A stretch of 64,000 nucleotides of DNA from assembly GCF_900110865.1 (NCBI RefSeq), contig NZ_FOFD01000004.1, positions 444,473 through 508,472 on the forward strand, written 5' to 3'. The notes below the pieces were generated by a model. The model made no database searches. It was given only the letters and a program-made list of their open reading frames with translations, and was not told the origin of the DNA. Shown here piece by piece: positions 7,267 through 16,397 of this stretch (positions are counted from its first letter, which is position 1; each line of letters begins with the position of its first letter). The position numbers and the translations under genes were made by a program. Source of the DNA: Natrinema salaciae (GTDB lineage Archaea; Halobacteriota; Halobacteria; Halobacteriales; Natrialbaceae).

Positions 7267-8565
7267 TTACGCGAGGTCGTCGTACGTCGGTCGCTCGAGA
7301 TCGCCGGGGAACTCGTCGACCGGGACCTGCGTCTGGTCGCCCGACTCCATGTCCTTGATCGTCACCTCGTCGTTCGCGAGGTCCTGTTCGCCGACGATGA
7401 CGACCGTCTCGGCGTTGATCGAGTCGGCGTAATCGAGCTGCGCGCCGAACGAGCGGCCCGCGATATCGGTCTCGACGACGTGCCCTCGCTCGCGCAGTTC
7501 GCGGACGATCCGAGCCGCGTCCGCTCGCGTGTCACCGATCTGCAGGACGTAGTAGTCCGTCGTCACTTCCTCCTCGGGCCAGACGCCCGCACGCTGCAGG
7601 AGCAGCGACAGCGTCGCGTGGCCCGGCGCGACGCCGACCGCGGGCGTCGGCTGGCCGCCGAAGCTCTCGATCAGATCGTCGTACCGGCCGCCGCCGAAGA
7701 TCGACCGCGAGACCTCGCCTGCCGAGTCGAAACACTCGAAGACGACGCCCGTGTAATAGTCCAGTCCGCGGGCCGTCTCGAGCGAGACGGTACAGTACTC
7801 GCGAGCCCCGAAGTCCTCGGCGGCTGCGAGGACGTTCCGGAGGTTCTCGACGGCGGCGGTCACGCGCTCGGTGTCCGCGACCGCCCGGACCTCGTCCAGG
7901 TCACCGCTCGCGATGAGGTCGTCGAACGCGGCGGCCTGATCGGCCGTGAGTCCGGCGTCGATCAGCAGGTCGTGGTACTCCGCACGCGATATCTTGTCGG
8001 ACTTGTCGACCGCGCGGATCGCTGCTTCGGTGTCGACGTCGGCGTCGTAGCTCTCGAGGACGCCGCCGAGGATGTCGCGGTGGGAGATCCGGAACTCGAA
8101 GTGGTCGCCGGTGAGTCCGAGGCCGGTCAACGCGTCGGCTGCCCACGCCAGGATTTCGGCGTCGGCCTCCGGCTCGGACGAACCGAAGATGTCGACGTTC
8201 GTCTGGTAGAACTCCCGGTACCGACCCTGCTGGACCTGCTCGTAGCGCCAGAACGGTCGCGTGGAGAACCACTTGATCGGCTTCGAGAGCTCCTGCTGTT
8301 TCGCGACGACCATCCGGGCGACCGTCGGCGTCAGTTCGGGTGTCAGCGTGACGTGACGACCGCTCTGGTCCTCGAACGAGTAGAGTTCGTCGACGATGTC
8401 GTCGCCGCTCTTGTCGGTCCACATCTCGGCGCGCTCCAGCGCCGGCGTTCCGATTTCGCGGAACCCGTACTCGCGGGCGGTTTCCTCCAGACCGTCGATA
8501 GCCGACCGCCTGGAAGACATCTCGCCGGGATAGAAGTCTCGAAAGCCCTTGATCCGGTCGTACAT
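7267..8565 (-). CDS. hisS: Histidine--tRNA ligase
   Basis: A 432-residue class II aminoacyl-tRNA synthetase that charges tRNA-His. Visible motifs: YDRIKGFRDFYP at the N-terminus, motif 2 FWRYEQVQQGRYREFYQTNV, the histidine-A loop GLDYYTGVVFECF, motif 3 IFGGGRYDDLIESFGG with AVGVAPG, and an anticodon-binding domain (residues about 330-425, TDYYVLQIGDT to VTIKDMES). The ATG at 8565 matches the family start MYDR; a GTG two codons upstream is possible. A TATA-like element just upstream suggests a leaderless transcript. Confidence 0.95.
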   Translation of the reverse strand: MYDRIKGFRDFYPGEMSSRRSAIDGLEETAREYGFREIGTPALERAEMWTDKSGDDIVDELYSFEDQSGRHVTLTPELTPTVARMVVAKQQELSKPIKWFSTRPFWRYEQVQQGRYREFYQTNVDIFGSSEPEADAEILAWAADALTGLGLTGDHFEFRISHRDILGGVLESYDADVDTEAAIRAVDKSDKISRAEYHDLLIDAGLTADQAAAFDDLIASGDLDEVRAVADTERVTAAVENLRNVLAAAEDFGAREYCTVSLETARGLDYYTGVVFECFDSAGEVSRSIFGGGRYDDLIESFGGQPTPAVGVAPGHATLSLLLQRAGVWPEEEVTTDYYVLQIGDTRADAARIVRELRERGHVVETDIAGRSFGAQLDYADSINAETVVIVGEQDLANDEVTIKDMESGDQTQVPVDEFPGDLERPTYDDLA

Positions 8566-8736
8566 GAACACCCGTTCGGCGACGACGGACTTCTAACCTT
8601 TCGTTCTCACGCGACCGCCGAAACCGTGGCCAGTGATCCGGTCTCGTTTGCTTCAGTGCTGATTACCGTTGGTTCCACGATATCGATTCTGAGAACGTCC
8701 CGTAAGTTGATACCGACCTGCGTCAGAGTCCGACTT

Positions 8737-9783
8737 GTGCAACGCGTGGCCGACGACGACTGGATCGCGGAGGTCGGTGAGCAACTGCCGGTATCACCGC
8801 TCTCGGCGCTGGGTCTCTTTCTCGCCGCGATCATCGGCACCCGCCTCGCTCTCGAGCACGTCTCGAGCCGAGCGCTGCTCGAGAGCGTCTTTCCGCTGCT
8901 GGCGGCGACGGCAGTAGTCTTCGCCGACCGCTGGTTGGTGTCCCGAGGCGTCTCGACCAGGGACCGGCTCACCGTCTTCGGCTACGGACTCGGCGGCTTT
9001 CTCGCCGCCGTCCTCGTGACGGCGCTCCACCTCTACGTGCTGTACCTCGAGGGAACGGGCGCCAGAGCGCCGCTGTACCTGCTCCTGATGGGCGGCACCG
9101 TCGGCGTCGGTGCGGGCACCGTCGCGGGCATCTACGAGATCCAACAGCGGGCGGCCGTTCGCGAGGCCGAACGCCAGAGCGCGCGCCTGGAGGCGTTCGC
9201 GAGCGTCGTCAGTCACGACCTTCGGAACCCGCTCAGCGTCGCACAGGGCCGGCTCCGGGCGGCGTTCACCAGCGGCGATCCGGACCACCTGCAGGAAGTC
9301 GATGCGGCGCTGACCCGAATGGACGAACTGATCGAAGAGACACTCTCGGTCGCTCGTAGCGGGACGCAGGTCGAGGACCCCTACGACGTCCCGCTCGTCG
9401 AACTCGCGAGCGACGCGTGGACGGCCGTCGAGACGGACGAGGCTACCTACGAGACGGTCGGCGATCGAACGCTGCAGGTCGATCCACTCCGAGCGAAGCA
9501 GCTCTTCGAGAACCTCTATCGGAACGCCATCGAGCACGGCCGCGAGGACGTCCACATCCGGGTCGGTCCGTGCGACGGCGGCTTCTTCGTCGCCGACGAC
9601 GGTCCCGGGATCCCCGCCGACGAGCGCGAGGAGGTACTCGAGCAGGGGTACACCACCGCCGAGGACGGATCGGGGCTCGGCCTCGCGATCGTCCGCGCCA
9701 TCGCGGACGCGCACGGCTGGCAGGTCGCGATCGGCGAGAGCGAGGCCGGCGGGGCCCGGTTCGAGTTTACCAACGGCGGCTGA
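8737..9783 (+). CDS. Membrane-bound sensor histidine kinase
   Basis: About 348 residues. The N-terminal third has four hydrophobic helices (for example LSALGLFLAAIIGTRLAL and LYLLLMGGTVGVGAGTVAGI) acting as a membrane sensor without an extracellular domain. A HisKA domain follows with the phospho-acceptor H-box FASVVSHDLRNPLSVAQGRL, then an HATPase domain with N-box LFENLYRNAIEHG, G1 DDGPGIP and G2 GSGLGLAIVRAI. The kinase core is intact. The start is uncertain: GTG at 8737 or 8746 is likely, since the open frame further upstream is antisense to hisS. No response regulator gene is adjacent, so it is an orphan kinase. Confidence 0.85.
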   Translation: MQRVADDDWIAEVGEQLPVSPLSALGLFLAAIIGTRLALEHVSSRALLESVFPLLAATAVVFADRWLVSRGVSTRDRLTVFGYGLGGFLAAVLVTALHLYVLYLEGTGARAPLYLLLMGGTVGVGAGTVAGIYEIQQRAAVREAERQSARLEAFASVVSHDLRNPLSVAQGRLRAAFTSGDPDHLQEVDAALTRMDELIEETLSVARSGTQVEDPYDVPLVELASDAWTAVETDEATYETVGDRTLQVDPLRAKQLFENLYRNAIEHGREDVHIRVGPCDGGFFVADDGPGIPADEREEVLEQGYTTAEDGSGLGLAIVRAIADAHGWQVAIGESEAGGARFEFTNGG

Positions 9784-9845
9784 GAACCGGAGCCGGGCCG
9801 CCACTCGCAGCGTACACCGCGCCGTCGGTCGCCGTCCTCGCTCCT

Positions 9846-10436
9846 TCACCGGATGTTCGTCACGTACGTCTGGTCGTGGTCCGGGAAGTACTCCGCGATC
9901 GCTGCAGGACCCTCCTCCGCGGCGATCAGCGCCCGGAGCTCCGCCTCGTAATCCGCCCTGTCGATCTCCTCGCTCGGCCCCACGATCACGTCCAACCGCG
10001 CCTCGACGAGCCTGTCGACGGCCGACCGGCCGAATCCGGACAGCGGCGCGATGTAGTCGACGTCGTGTCGGTCCTCGAGGCTCTGGGCCTGCGCCCGCGA
10101 GACCGTCGGCACGCGGTCGTCACGCCGAGTACCGTCGGCGATGGCGTCGAACGACCGATCTGCGAGCTGCTCCAGGGCGTGCGTGTGGACCAGCTGGATT
10201 CCGTTTCGCGGAAACCCGTCCTCGCGGATCCGGTCGACGGCCTCGCGGGCGACGTCGGGATCGCACTCGAGGCGCTCGAAGTCGAACCCGGCGGCGTCGG
10301 CCGTTTCGCGGGCGTGTTTCCAGTCGTCGCTGACGCCGAAGTGAGCCGTCAGCAGCGTCACGTCGTAAAACTCCTCGAGCAAGAGCGCGGCGAGCGTCGA
10401 GTCCTTGCCACCGCTGTAGAGCAGTCCGAGCTCCAT
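9846..10436 (-). CDS. PP-loop ATPase, asparagine synthase/Dph6-like (DUF7411-type)
   Basis: A 196-residue N-type ATP pyrophosphatase. The PP-loop LLYSGGKDSTLAALLL is near the N-terminus, followed by LLTAHFGVSDDWKHARETA and a conserved AIADGTRRDDRVPT segment and IAPLSGFGRSAVDRL. The family adenylates a substrate carbonyl or RNA base; the archaeal branch near Dph6 is often annotated only as alpha hydrolase or asparagine synthase-like. Its ATG shares one base with the stop codon of the PDCD5 gene, placing it in the S19e-PDCD5 translation gene group, which favours a role in tRNA or ribosome-linked modification. The exact reaction is unknown. Confidence 0.75.
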   Translation of the reverse strand: MELGLLYSGGKDSTLAALLLEEFYDVTLLTAHFGVSDDWKHARETADAAGFDFERLECDPDVAREAVDRIREDGFPRNGIQLVHTHALEQLADRSFDAIADGTRRDDRVPTVSRAQAQSLEDRHDVDYIAPLSGFGRSAVDRLVEARLDVIVGPSEEIDRADYEAELRALIAAEEGPAAIAEYFPDHDQTYVTNIR

Positions 10437-10783
10437 CACCGGCGCTGGATGTCGAAGCTCTGCGAGTCGGGTTTCAGCTCCTTGAGGAGCTGTTTCATCT
10501 TGTCGTCGTCGATCTTCCCCTGGATCCGGCCGCTGCGAGCGAGGCTGATGACCTGTCGCTCGACCTGCTCGCCGAACTGCGGCTTGCTCATCTTGACGGT
10601 GTTGAGCCGCTTCCGGGCCTCGTCGGTCAAGTGCTGGCGCAGTACGGCCTTCTTCTGGGCCTCGGCCTGCTGCTGGGCCGCCTCCTGTCCGCCCTCGCCC
10701 TGGGACTCGGCGCGGTCCTGGAGCTGTTCCATCTTCTTCTGTCGGAGTTCCTCGAGTTTCTCCTCGTCGGGTGAGCCACTCAT
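10436..10783 (-). CDS. DNA-binding protein, PDCD5/TFAR19 family
   Basis: The 115-residue protein has the PDCD5 layout: an acidic-basic N-terminal helix ([16 protein letters not shown]), a Q/A-rich linker, and the compact three-helix core with [21 protein letters not shown] and [20 protein letters not shown]. Archaeal members bind double-stranded DNA; eukaryotic PDCD5 regulates chaperonin and apoptosis. The start at 10783 (MSGSPDEEK) is supported by the family; upstream codons are antisense. It lies directly downstream of the S19e gene and overlaps the PP-loop gene, a conserved archaeal arrangement. Confidence 0.88.
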   Translation of the reverse strand: MSGSPDEEKLEELRQKKMEQLQDRAESQGEGGQEAAQQQAEAQKKAVLRQHLTDEARKRLNTVKMSKPQFGEQVERQVISLARSGRIQGKIDDDKMKQLLKELKPDSQSFDIQRR

Positions 10784-10881
10784 CGTTGGTCCATACTTGT
10801 CCGGCACGCGGGAAAATGATTACGGACGAGCGGTAGCAATGGCTCTGCGCGGTGAAACCGGCGCGAAAACGATTCCAGCAA

Positions 10882-11337
10882 TTACGCGTAGCGCTCGAGT
10901 TCCGGACGGTCGAGATCTTCGAGGACGGTGCCGGCGGTCTCGTCGAGCAGGCTCCGCCCGTCGGCGGTGATCCGGCGACCCTCGCCCTCGGCGGTCTCGA
11001 CGAGGTCCTCCTCCTCGAGCTGCTGGAGGATGGTCCGGATCAGGTTCTTCGAGCCGTCGGCGCGCTTGTCGGGTGCGACCTGGTAGCGGTTGGAACCGCC
11101 CTTCGCACCGCCGTACTCGGTCGAGAGTCGCTCGACGCCGATCGGTCCGCGGTCGGCGACCTTGCGCAGGAGACTCGCAGCGCGGGTGGCCCAGAAGTCG
11201 TCCTGTTCGGGGGGGAGCTCCTTGTCGACGCCGCTCTTGGCGAACTTGCCCCACTCCGGTTCCTCGAGTCGATCCGCGAGATCGTCGGCGAGCGCCTCGA
11301 TGAGGTCGTCCGCCGGAACGTCGTACATCGTAGCCAT
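10882..11337 (-). CDS. rps19e: 30S ribosomal protein S19e
   Basis: The 151-residue protein matches archaeal/eukaryotic S19e: TMYDVPADDLIEALADDLA at the start, then FWATRAASLLRKVADRGPIG, LSTEYGGAKGGSNRYQVAP and LRKVADR-type winged-helix core, ending with LLDETAGTVLEDL. It is a component of the small ribosomal subunit needed for 18S/16S maturation in eukaryotes. The ATG at 11337 is preceded by a short AT-containing stretch and diverges from thiL. First gene of the S19e-PDCD5-PP-loop operon. Confidence 0.93.
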   Translation of the reverse strand: MATMYDVPADDLIEALADDLADRLEEPEWGKFAKSGVDKELPPEQDDFWATRAASLLRKVADRGPIGVERLSTEYGGAKGGSNRYQVAPDKRADGSKNLIRTILQQLEEEDLVETAEGEGRRITADGRSLLDETAGTVLEDLDRPELERYA

Positions 11338-11435
11338 TGGCGTGTGATTTCCGTCCGCGGCATTTAAGACCATCGTATCACGCCGACCCGGCGTCGGCCC
11401 GGACCGTTTTTCGCCCTCGAGTCGAAACGGAGGGT

Positions 11436-12311
11436 ATGGACGAACGCGCCGCCCTGCGGCTCCTGTCGGGCGAACTCGAGGCGGCCGGCGACGACGCGGC
11501 CATCGTCGACGGGCTCGTCGTGACGACGGACATGCTCCACGAGCGAACGGATTTCCCGGCTGGCACGACCCGGTACACGGCCGGCTGGCGCGCCGTCGGC
11601 GCGTCGCTGTCGGACGTGGCCGCGATGGGTGCCGAGGCCACGGCGACGGTCGCCGCCTACGCCGCGCCGACGTTCGACCGGGACGAACTGCTCGCGTTCG
11701 TTCGCGGTGCGAGCGACGTCTGTGATCGCGTCGGCACAGAGTACGTCGGCGGCGACCTCGACGGCCACGACGAGTTCACCGTGTCGACGACCGCGATCGG
11801 TCGGACCGACGATCCCGTCCGCCGGCGCGGCGCGCGCCCCGGCGACGTCGTCTGCGTTACCGGGACGCTCGGCCGGAGTGCGGCCGCACTCCGCCTGTTC
11901 GATCGCGGAGAGACGGATCGCGCGAACGACCGCTTTCGGTTCGATCCCCGGATCGACGCCGGCCGCGCACTCGCCCCGCACGCGACCGCGATGATGGACT
12001 CGAGTGACGGGCTCGCCCGATCGCTCCACCAGCTCTCCGAGGCTAGCAACTGCGGGTTCGCGATCGATTCCGATCGGATTCCGATCGACGATGCGGTCTT
12101 CGAGGTCGCCGACGGCGACGACGTACTCGAGCTGGCGACCAGCTTCGGCGAGGACTTCGAACTCGTCGCGACGCTCCCCGAGGACGCGGTCCCGGCGGTA
12201 CGAGACGCGACCGACGCGTCGCTGTCGGTGATCGGATCGGTCCGCGACGCCGGCGCGGCGATCACGATGGACGACGAGCCGCTCGCGGACCGCGGCTATA
12301 CGCACGGGTAG
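11436..12311 (+). CDS. thiL: Thiamine-monophosphate kinase
   Basis: A 291-residue PurM/ThiL-superfamily protein that phosphorylates thiamine phosphate to the diphosphate using ATP. Key blocks: DDAAIVDGLVVTTDMLHERTDF (first metal/phosphate loop), GWRAVGASLSDVAAMGA, YVGGDLDGHDEFTVSTTAIG, AMMDSSDGLARSLHQL and a late SFGEDFELVATLPE. All expected Asp/Ser-Asp metal ligands are present. The product is slightly shorter than bacterial ThiL, as usual in archaea. The gene diverges from rps19e and converges with the site-2 protease gene. Confidence 0.93.
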   Translation: MDERAALRLLSGELEAAGDDAAIVDGLVVTTDMLHERTDFPAGTTRYTAGWRAVGASLSDVAAMGAEATATVAAYAAPTFDRDELLAFVRGASDVCDRVGTEYVGGDLDGHDEFTVSTTAIGRTDDPVRRRGARPGDVVCVTGTLGRSAAALRLFDRGETDRANDRFRFDPRIDAGRALAPHATAMMDSSDGLARSLHQLSEASNCGFAIDSDRIPIDDAVFEVADGDDVLELATSFGEDFELVATLPEDAVPAVRDATDASLSVIGSVRDAGAAITMDDEPLADRGYTHG

Positions 12312-12348
12312 CCGCGGAACCGACGGCGAACCGCCCCGAACGCGCCGG

Positions 12349-13512
12349 TCACTCGATGATCATGACCGGTACCGGCATGAAACAGAGCAGGCCGAGACCG
12401 AACGTGACGATCCCGAGGACGACCCGGCTCCGACCGAGGCGGTCGTCCTGGATCGGCGTCGCCGGCCCCACCGACGCGAACAGCGTCGTCAACAGCCCCC
12501 AGAGCACCCAGACGAAGACCGTATTCAGGCTGTGATTCTGTATATAATAGAGATAGCCGGCAAGCGCGAACAGCGCGCCCGGGACGAGCGCCGCGATCGT
12601 CTCCTGAAGCTCGCCGACCATCGCCCGGAGGATGTGGCCACCGTCCAGCTGTCCGACCGGAATCAGGTTGAGGAACGTCACGAACATCCCAACCCACGCG
12701 CCGATGACGACCGGGTTCACTCCCGTCGCCGGATCGTCTCGGTACAGGGGCTGGTCGAACCCGGCCGCGAGCAACTCGAGCAGCGGCGGGTAGCCGAGCT
12801 CGATCCGCACTGCGTCCGGATGCTGAAGCAACGCGGGGTCGACGGTCACGGGCGGCAGGTGAAGCCCGATCACGGTCGCGATGACCGTCGCGACCAGTCC
12901 CGCGATCGGGCCGGCGACGCCGATGTCGAACAGTGCCTTGCGGTCGGGCATTCGGCCCTTCATCTTGATAACCGCCCCCATCGTCCCGATGAGCGTCGGG
13001 ACCGGGATGAAGTAGGGCAACGAGGCGTCGACCTGATGGTATCTGCTCATGACGTAGTGGCCCATCTCGTGAACGCCAAGCACGCCGAGGATCGCCAGGG
13101 AAAAGGGCCACGCGTGGACGGTTTCGATTGGGTTCATAAACGGATCGAGTGAGGGGTACCACCACCACGCGCCCACGAACAGCGTCGAAACGACCGTCGC
13201 CAGTAGCAGGACGACGTTCGTCCACGGAATTCCGTCGACACCGACGGTCGTCGGCTCGGCGACGAGCACGTACTCGCCGCGGCGGCGCTCGAGTTCGGCG
13301 TCGTAGCCGCGTTCGCGGAAGTCGGGCCAGAGCTCCCGCATCACCCGTTCCGGGTGCGCCAGCGGGTCGCCGTAGTATACCAGCTGACCGTCTTCGCGCC
13401 GAACCTCGTAGACCGAAAACACCGATTCGATGCGATCGATCGGCGGCCCGTCTTCGGGACGCTGGCCACTGCCGCTCGCCGTGCCGAACCCGGACCGATC
13501 GACATCGTCCAT
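12349..13512 (-). CDS. Site-2-type intramembrane zinc metalloprotease (M50)
   Basis: A 387-residue polytopic protein. A soluble N-terminal segment (about 130 residues, with SVYEVRREDGQLVYYGDP) precedes the membrane core. Zinc motif HEMGH sits in LGVLGVHEMGHYVMSRYH, and the third ligand is in FLNLIPVGQLDGGHILRAMVG. It also has the conserved KMKGRMPDRKALFDIGVAGP loop typical of archaeal and plant EGY-type S2P. It would cleave membrane-embedded regulatory substrates; no target is evident nearby. The start at 13512 matches the beginning of the acidic N-terminal region and sits under a TATA box at 13535-13544. Confidence 0.87.
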   Translation of the reverse strand: MDDVDRSGFGTASGSGQRPEDGPPIDRIESVFSVYEVRREDGQLVYYGDPLAHPERVMRELWPDFRERGYDAELERRRGEYVLVAEPTTVGVDGIPWTNVVLLLATVVSTLFVGAWWWYPSLDPFMNPIETVHAWPFSLAILGVLGVHEMGHYVMSRYHQVDASLPYFIPVPTLIGTMGAVIKMKGRMPDRKALFDIGVAGPIAGLVATVIATVIGLHLPPVTVDPALLQHPDAVRIELGYPPLLELLAAGFDQPLYRDDPATGVNPVVIGAWVGMFVTFLNLIPVGQLDGGHILRAMVGELQETIAALVPGALFALAGYLYYIQNHSLNTVFVWVLWGLLTTLFASVGPATPIQDDRLGRSRVVLGIVTFGLGLLCFMPVPVMIIE

Positions 13513-13534
13513 CACCTGTGGTTCAGGGTCGGGC

Positions 13535-13544
13535 GGTATAAAAC
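13535..13544 (-). promoter_or_regulatory. TATA box of the site-2 protease gene
   Basis: The minus-strand sequence GTTTTATACC lies 23-32 bases before the ATG at 13512, the spacing expected for an archaeal promoter with a leaderless or nearly leaderless mRNA. Confidence 0.6.
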
Positions 13545-13791
13545 GCCTGTCGTCGGCAGAGCCGACCGTTTCTCGAGGCGATTCCGCCGGCGGGCCGGGC
13601 GCTGCGGGAACGGCCGACCGGCGGCGCTCTCGGGAACGATTCGATACCGAATCCGGAGATGCGACTCGGCATCGGCGTGGGATGCGACGTCTCAGGGTGG
13701 GTCGTGCCGGATGGCGTCGGTGACGCGCCGGCACGGGGCAGGGGAGCGGGGATAGTCGTCGGGCGAGTCGATCGGGTCGAGTGAGCGCGAC

Positions 13792-14037
13792 TCAGGCAGG
13801 TGCGACGCGCCACGTGGTCGCGCTCGTGTACGACCACTTCTCGATCTCGAGGTCGCTGACCGAGTCCGAGAGCTTGACCATCAGCGCGCCGATCTCCTTG
13901 GGGGACATGCCGACATCGTCTGCGATGAACTTGCCTTTGAAGTACAGCTCGCCGTCTTCGGCGCGTTCACGCAGGTAGCGTTTGAGGCGGCGTTCCTTGC
14001 TTTCCGTGGAGGGTTGGGCTGTCGTGCTCATCGACAT
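13792..14037 (-). CDS. DUF7123-type small haloarchaeal protein
   Basis: An 81-residue soluble protein, MSMSTTAQPSTESKERRLKRYL followed by a compact wing-like core (FIADDVGMSPKEIGALMVKL and LEIEKWSYTSATTWRV). The core looks like a small winged helix, and this very conserved haloarchaeal family is known as DUF7123; its role is unknown, though DNA or RNA binding is plausible. A TTTATAA box at 14071-14077 and an AGGAGTGG ribosome-binding-like sequence precede the start. A second ATG two codons in is possible. Confidence 0.78.
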   Translation of the reverse strand: MSMSTTAQPSTESKERRLKRYLRERAEDGELYFKGKFIADDVGMSPKEIGALMVKLSDSVSDLEIEKWSYTSATTWRVAPA

Positions 14038-14070
14038 CCACTCCTTGTTGGGGATATCTGTTATAAACGA

Positions 14071-14077
14071 AGGATGG
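14071..14077 (-). promoter_or_regulatory. TATA box of the DUF7123-type gene
   Basis: TTTATAA on the minus strand, 34-40 bases before the start, followed by a Shine-Dalgarno-like AAGGAGTGG just ahead of the ATG. This gene therefore appears to have a short leader with a ribosome-binding site, unlike most neighbours. Confidence 0.55.
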
Positions 14078-14287
14078 TTAGTGGCGTTTCGATTGTGTTC
14101 AGCGATCTGGGGGGTAATCGACGTTTTATTCGCCGACAGCAGATTGTCAGTTGCAACCTCAGAACCGACGAGACATTTTAAAACAGCAGCTAACTCATTA
14201 TCTCAGTTTCGACCGTCACGACAGTTTCAATATCTTCCTGCCCGACCGTTTCACTATTTCATCGGATTCGATGAACGAACGGAACGG

Positions 14288-15127
14288 TCAGGATCGCTCG
14301 TGGACCCAGAACTCATCCTCGACCGTCACTTCTTTCTTGAACAGCGGTACCTCGTCTTTCAGTCGGTTGATCCCGTCTTCGACGGTGCGGAACGCCTCCT
14401 CGCGGTGGCCCGCGAGCACGACGACGAAGACGATGTCCTCGCCGTCCTCGACGATCCCCGTTCGGTGGTAGAGTTCCACGTCGAAGACGTCCGCGCGGGC
14501 TTCGAGGTCGGCTTCGAGGGCCGCCATCCGCTCGTCGGCGACGCCCTCGTACTTCTCGAACTCGAGGTACTGCGTCCGTGCGTCGTCCTCACTGTCTTTG
14601 GCACGGACTCGACCCGTAAACGTTGCGATCGCACCCGCTCGATCGGCGCGCGGCGATCGTTTGACGCGAGCGACGAGCGATTCGAGCGTTTCGTGGGGCT
14701 CGGCCGCCTCGAGGTCACGGACGAGTGTATCGAGATCGAGGTCGCCGGGGCCGCCGACGGCGGCGAGGATCGTGTCGTCAGCCTCGCTCTCGGACGCGGC
14801 AGCAGTTCCGACGGCGATCGAGGGGGACTGAAGCGTCGGGACGCCCGTGACGACGGCGTACTCGCAGTCGCTGGCCAGGCTATCGAGCGCGTCGGCGACG
14901 GACAGTCCGGTGCCCGAAGCGGTCCAGTCGCCGTCGACACCGAGGTCGTAGGTGACGTCGCCGCCGAGCGTGATCGATTCGCGCGTCTGCCGGCCGTCCG
15001 CGATCGTCGAATCGTATCTGACGACGCCGACGCGACCGCGCTCGGCGAGCCGATCGACGAGCCGGTCGACGACCGACTCGAGCGCGTCGCCGTCGGCCTC
15101 CGCCTCGCGAACACCGAGTACGTGCAT
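14288..15127 (-). CDS. moaE: Molybdopterin synthase catalytic subunit MoaE with N-terminal MobB-like domain
   Basis: A 279-residue two-domain protein. Residues about 1-145 resemble a reduced MobB-type domain (MHVLGVREAEADGDALES, GVVRYDSTIADGRQT, YAVVTGVPTLQSP). Residues about 150-279 are MoaE: GAIATFTGRVRAKDSEDDA, TQYLEFEKYEGVADERM, ELYHRTGIVEDGEDIVFVVV and the catalytic PLFKKEVTVEDEFWV segment with the active lysines. MoaE transfers sulfur from MoaD/SAMP to make molybdopterin; in haloarchaea SAMP1 fills the MoaD role and is activated by UbaA, which is also encoded in this window. The ATG at 15127 was chosen as the start of the N-terminal domain. Confidence 0.85.
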   Translation of the reverse strand: MHVLGVREAEADGDALESVVDRLVDRLAERGRVGVVRYDSTIADGRQTRESITLGGDVTYDLGVDGDWTASGTGLSVADALDSLASDCEYAVVTGVPTLQSPSIAVGTAAASESEADDTILAAVGGPGDLDLDTLVRDLEAAEPHETLESLVARVKRSPRADRAGAIATFTGRVRAKDSEDDARTQYLEFEKYEGVADERMAALEADLEARADVFDVELYHRTGIVEDGEDIVFVVVLAGHREEAFRTVEDGINRLKDEVPLFKKEVTVEDEFWVHERS

Positions 15128-15278
15128 ATCCGAGACATGGGCGGGTCGGGCTTTGTAGCTGTCGCCCGGAACACCCCGGACGAGCGACGTCCCCGCGGCC
15201 GGTCGACCGCCGCACGGCGGGACATCGGTCCGGCGACGGTGCCCCGGGATTTTGCACGTGCGCCGCGAAGACTCGCAT

Positions 15279-16298
15279 ATGCCCCTTCGAATCGGCTTCA
15301 CTGGCGACGTCATGCTCGGGCGGCTCGTCGACGACCGCCAGCGCGACCGGCCCGTCGAGGCCGTCTGGGGGACCGTCCTCGAGCGACTGCGCGCGCTCGA
15401 CGGACTCGTCGTCAACCTCGAGTGCGTGCTCTCGACGCGCGGTCGGAAGTGGACGCGCACGCACCGGCCGTTTCACTTCCGGGCCGATCCCGACTGGGCG
15501 GTCCCCGCGCTCGAGCGCGCCGGCGTCGACGTCTGTGCGCTGGCGAACAACCACGTACTCGACTACGGGGACGTCGCGCTTCGCGACACCATCGACGCGC
15601 TCGACGAGGCCGGAATCGCCCACGCGGGGGCGGGGGAGACGATCGACGAGGCGCTCGAGCCCGCGGTTCGAACGATCGGGACGGCGACCGACGACGGCGA
15701 CGAGGGCCTCGAGGTGGCAATCGTCTCGTTTACCGACAACACGCCGGAGTACGCTGCGGACGAGGAGTCGCCGGGGACCGCCCGGATCGAAATCGACACC
15801 GACGATCCGGAGACGAACCGACTCGTTCGGGAGGCACTCGATCGCGCACGGGAGGCTGATCCCGACCTGCTGGTGGCCTCGCTCCACTGGGGTCCGAACA
15901 TGGTCACGGAGCCGCCCGAATCGTTCCGGGCGTTCGGCCGCCGGCTGATCGACGACGGCGTCGACCTGATTCACGGCCACAGCGCGCACGTCGCCCAGGG
16001 AATCGAGGTCTACGACGGTAGTCCGGTCATCTACGACGCGGGCGACTTCGTCGACGACTACCGGGTGGACGCGGAGTTGCGCAACGACCGGAGCTTCCTG
16101 TTCGATCTCGCGGTGACGCCCGCCGGCCGACCGACCGAGCTCCGACTGCATCCCACCGAGATCGACGGCTGTGCGGTCCGCGAGGCGAGTCCGGCGGCCG
16201 CCGCGTGGTCCCGCGAGCGGATGCGCGAGCGCTCCGACCCGTTCGGCACCGCGTTCGATCGCGACGGTGACGCGCTCGTCCTGTCGCTCGCGGAGTGA
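15279..16298 (+). CDS. CapA family (PGA_cap) metallophosphatase-like protein
   Basis: A 339-residue calcineurin-fold protein of the CapA type. It begins RIGFTGDVMLGRLVDD (first metal motif), has VVNLECVLSTRG, the VDVCALANNHVLDYG motif, LLVASLHWGPNMV with LIHGHSAHVAQGIEVYDGSPVIYDAGDFVDDY near residue 240-265. These contain the Asp/His ligands of the family. CapA takes part in poly-gamma-glutamate export or assembly in bacteria; soluble archaeal forms without signal peptide, such as this one, are of unknown substrate. It diverges from the moaE fusion gene. The ATG at 15279 gives the conserved N-terminus. Confidence 0.85.
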   Translation: MPLRIGFTGDVMLGRLVDDRQRDRPVEAVWGTVLERLRALDGLVVNLECVLSTRGRKWTRTHRPFHFRADPDWAVPALERAGVDVCALANNHVLDYGDVALRDTIDALDEAGIAHAGAGETIDEALEPAVRTIGTATDDGDEGLEVAIVSFTDNTPEYAADEESPGTARIEIDTDDPETNRLVREALDRAREADPDLLVASLHWGPNMVTEPPESFRAFGRRLIDDGVDLIHGHSAHVAQGIEVYDGSPVIYDAGDFVDDYRVDAELRNDRSFLFDLAVTPAGRPTELRLHPTEIDGCAVREASPAAAAWSRERMRERSDPFGTAFDRDGDALVLSLAE

Positions 16299-16382
16299 AC
16301 AGCGGGCCCGTCCGAACCCCGGCTCGAGCGGTGTGTCACCACGCCGTCCGGGTAGTTGACAACCCTTAAGATAGCAACTCCG

Positions 16383-16396
16383 CTACACCGGTGTAG
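16383..16396. promoter_or_regulatory. Perfect 14-bp palindrome at the pyrH start, candidate operator
   Basis: CTACACCGGTGTAG is its own reverse complement and ends two bases before the pyrH ATG, downstream of a TATA-like CTTAAGATA at 16371-16379. It therefore covers the expected transcription start, a position where a dimeric repressor would block initiation. Confidence 0.4.
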
Positions 16397-16397
16397 T

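Noticed and set aside
7480..8736. Long plus-strand open frame running into the histidine kinase
   Set aside because: It is antisense to hisS, arginine- and valine-rich, and has no homology; the kinase should start at 8737 or 8746.
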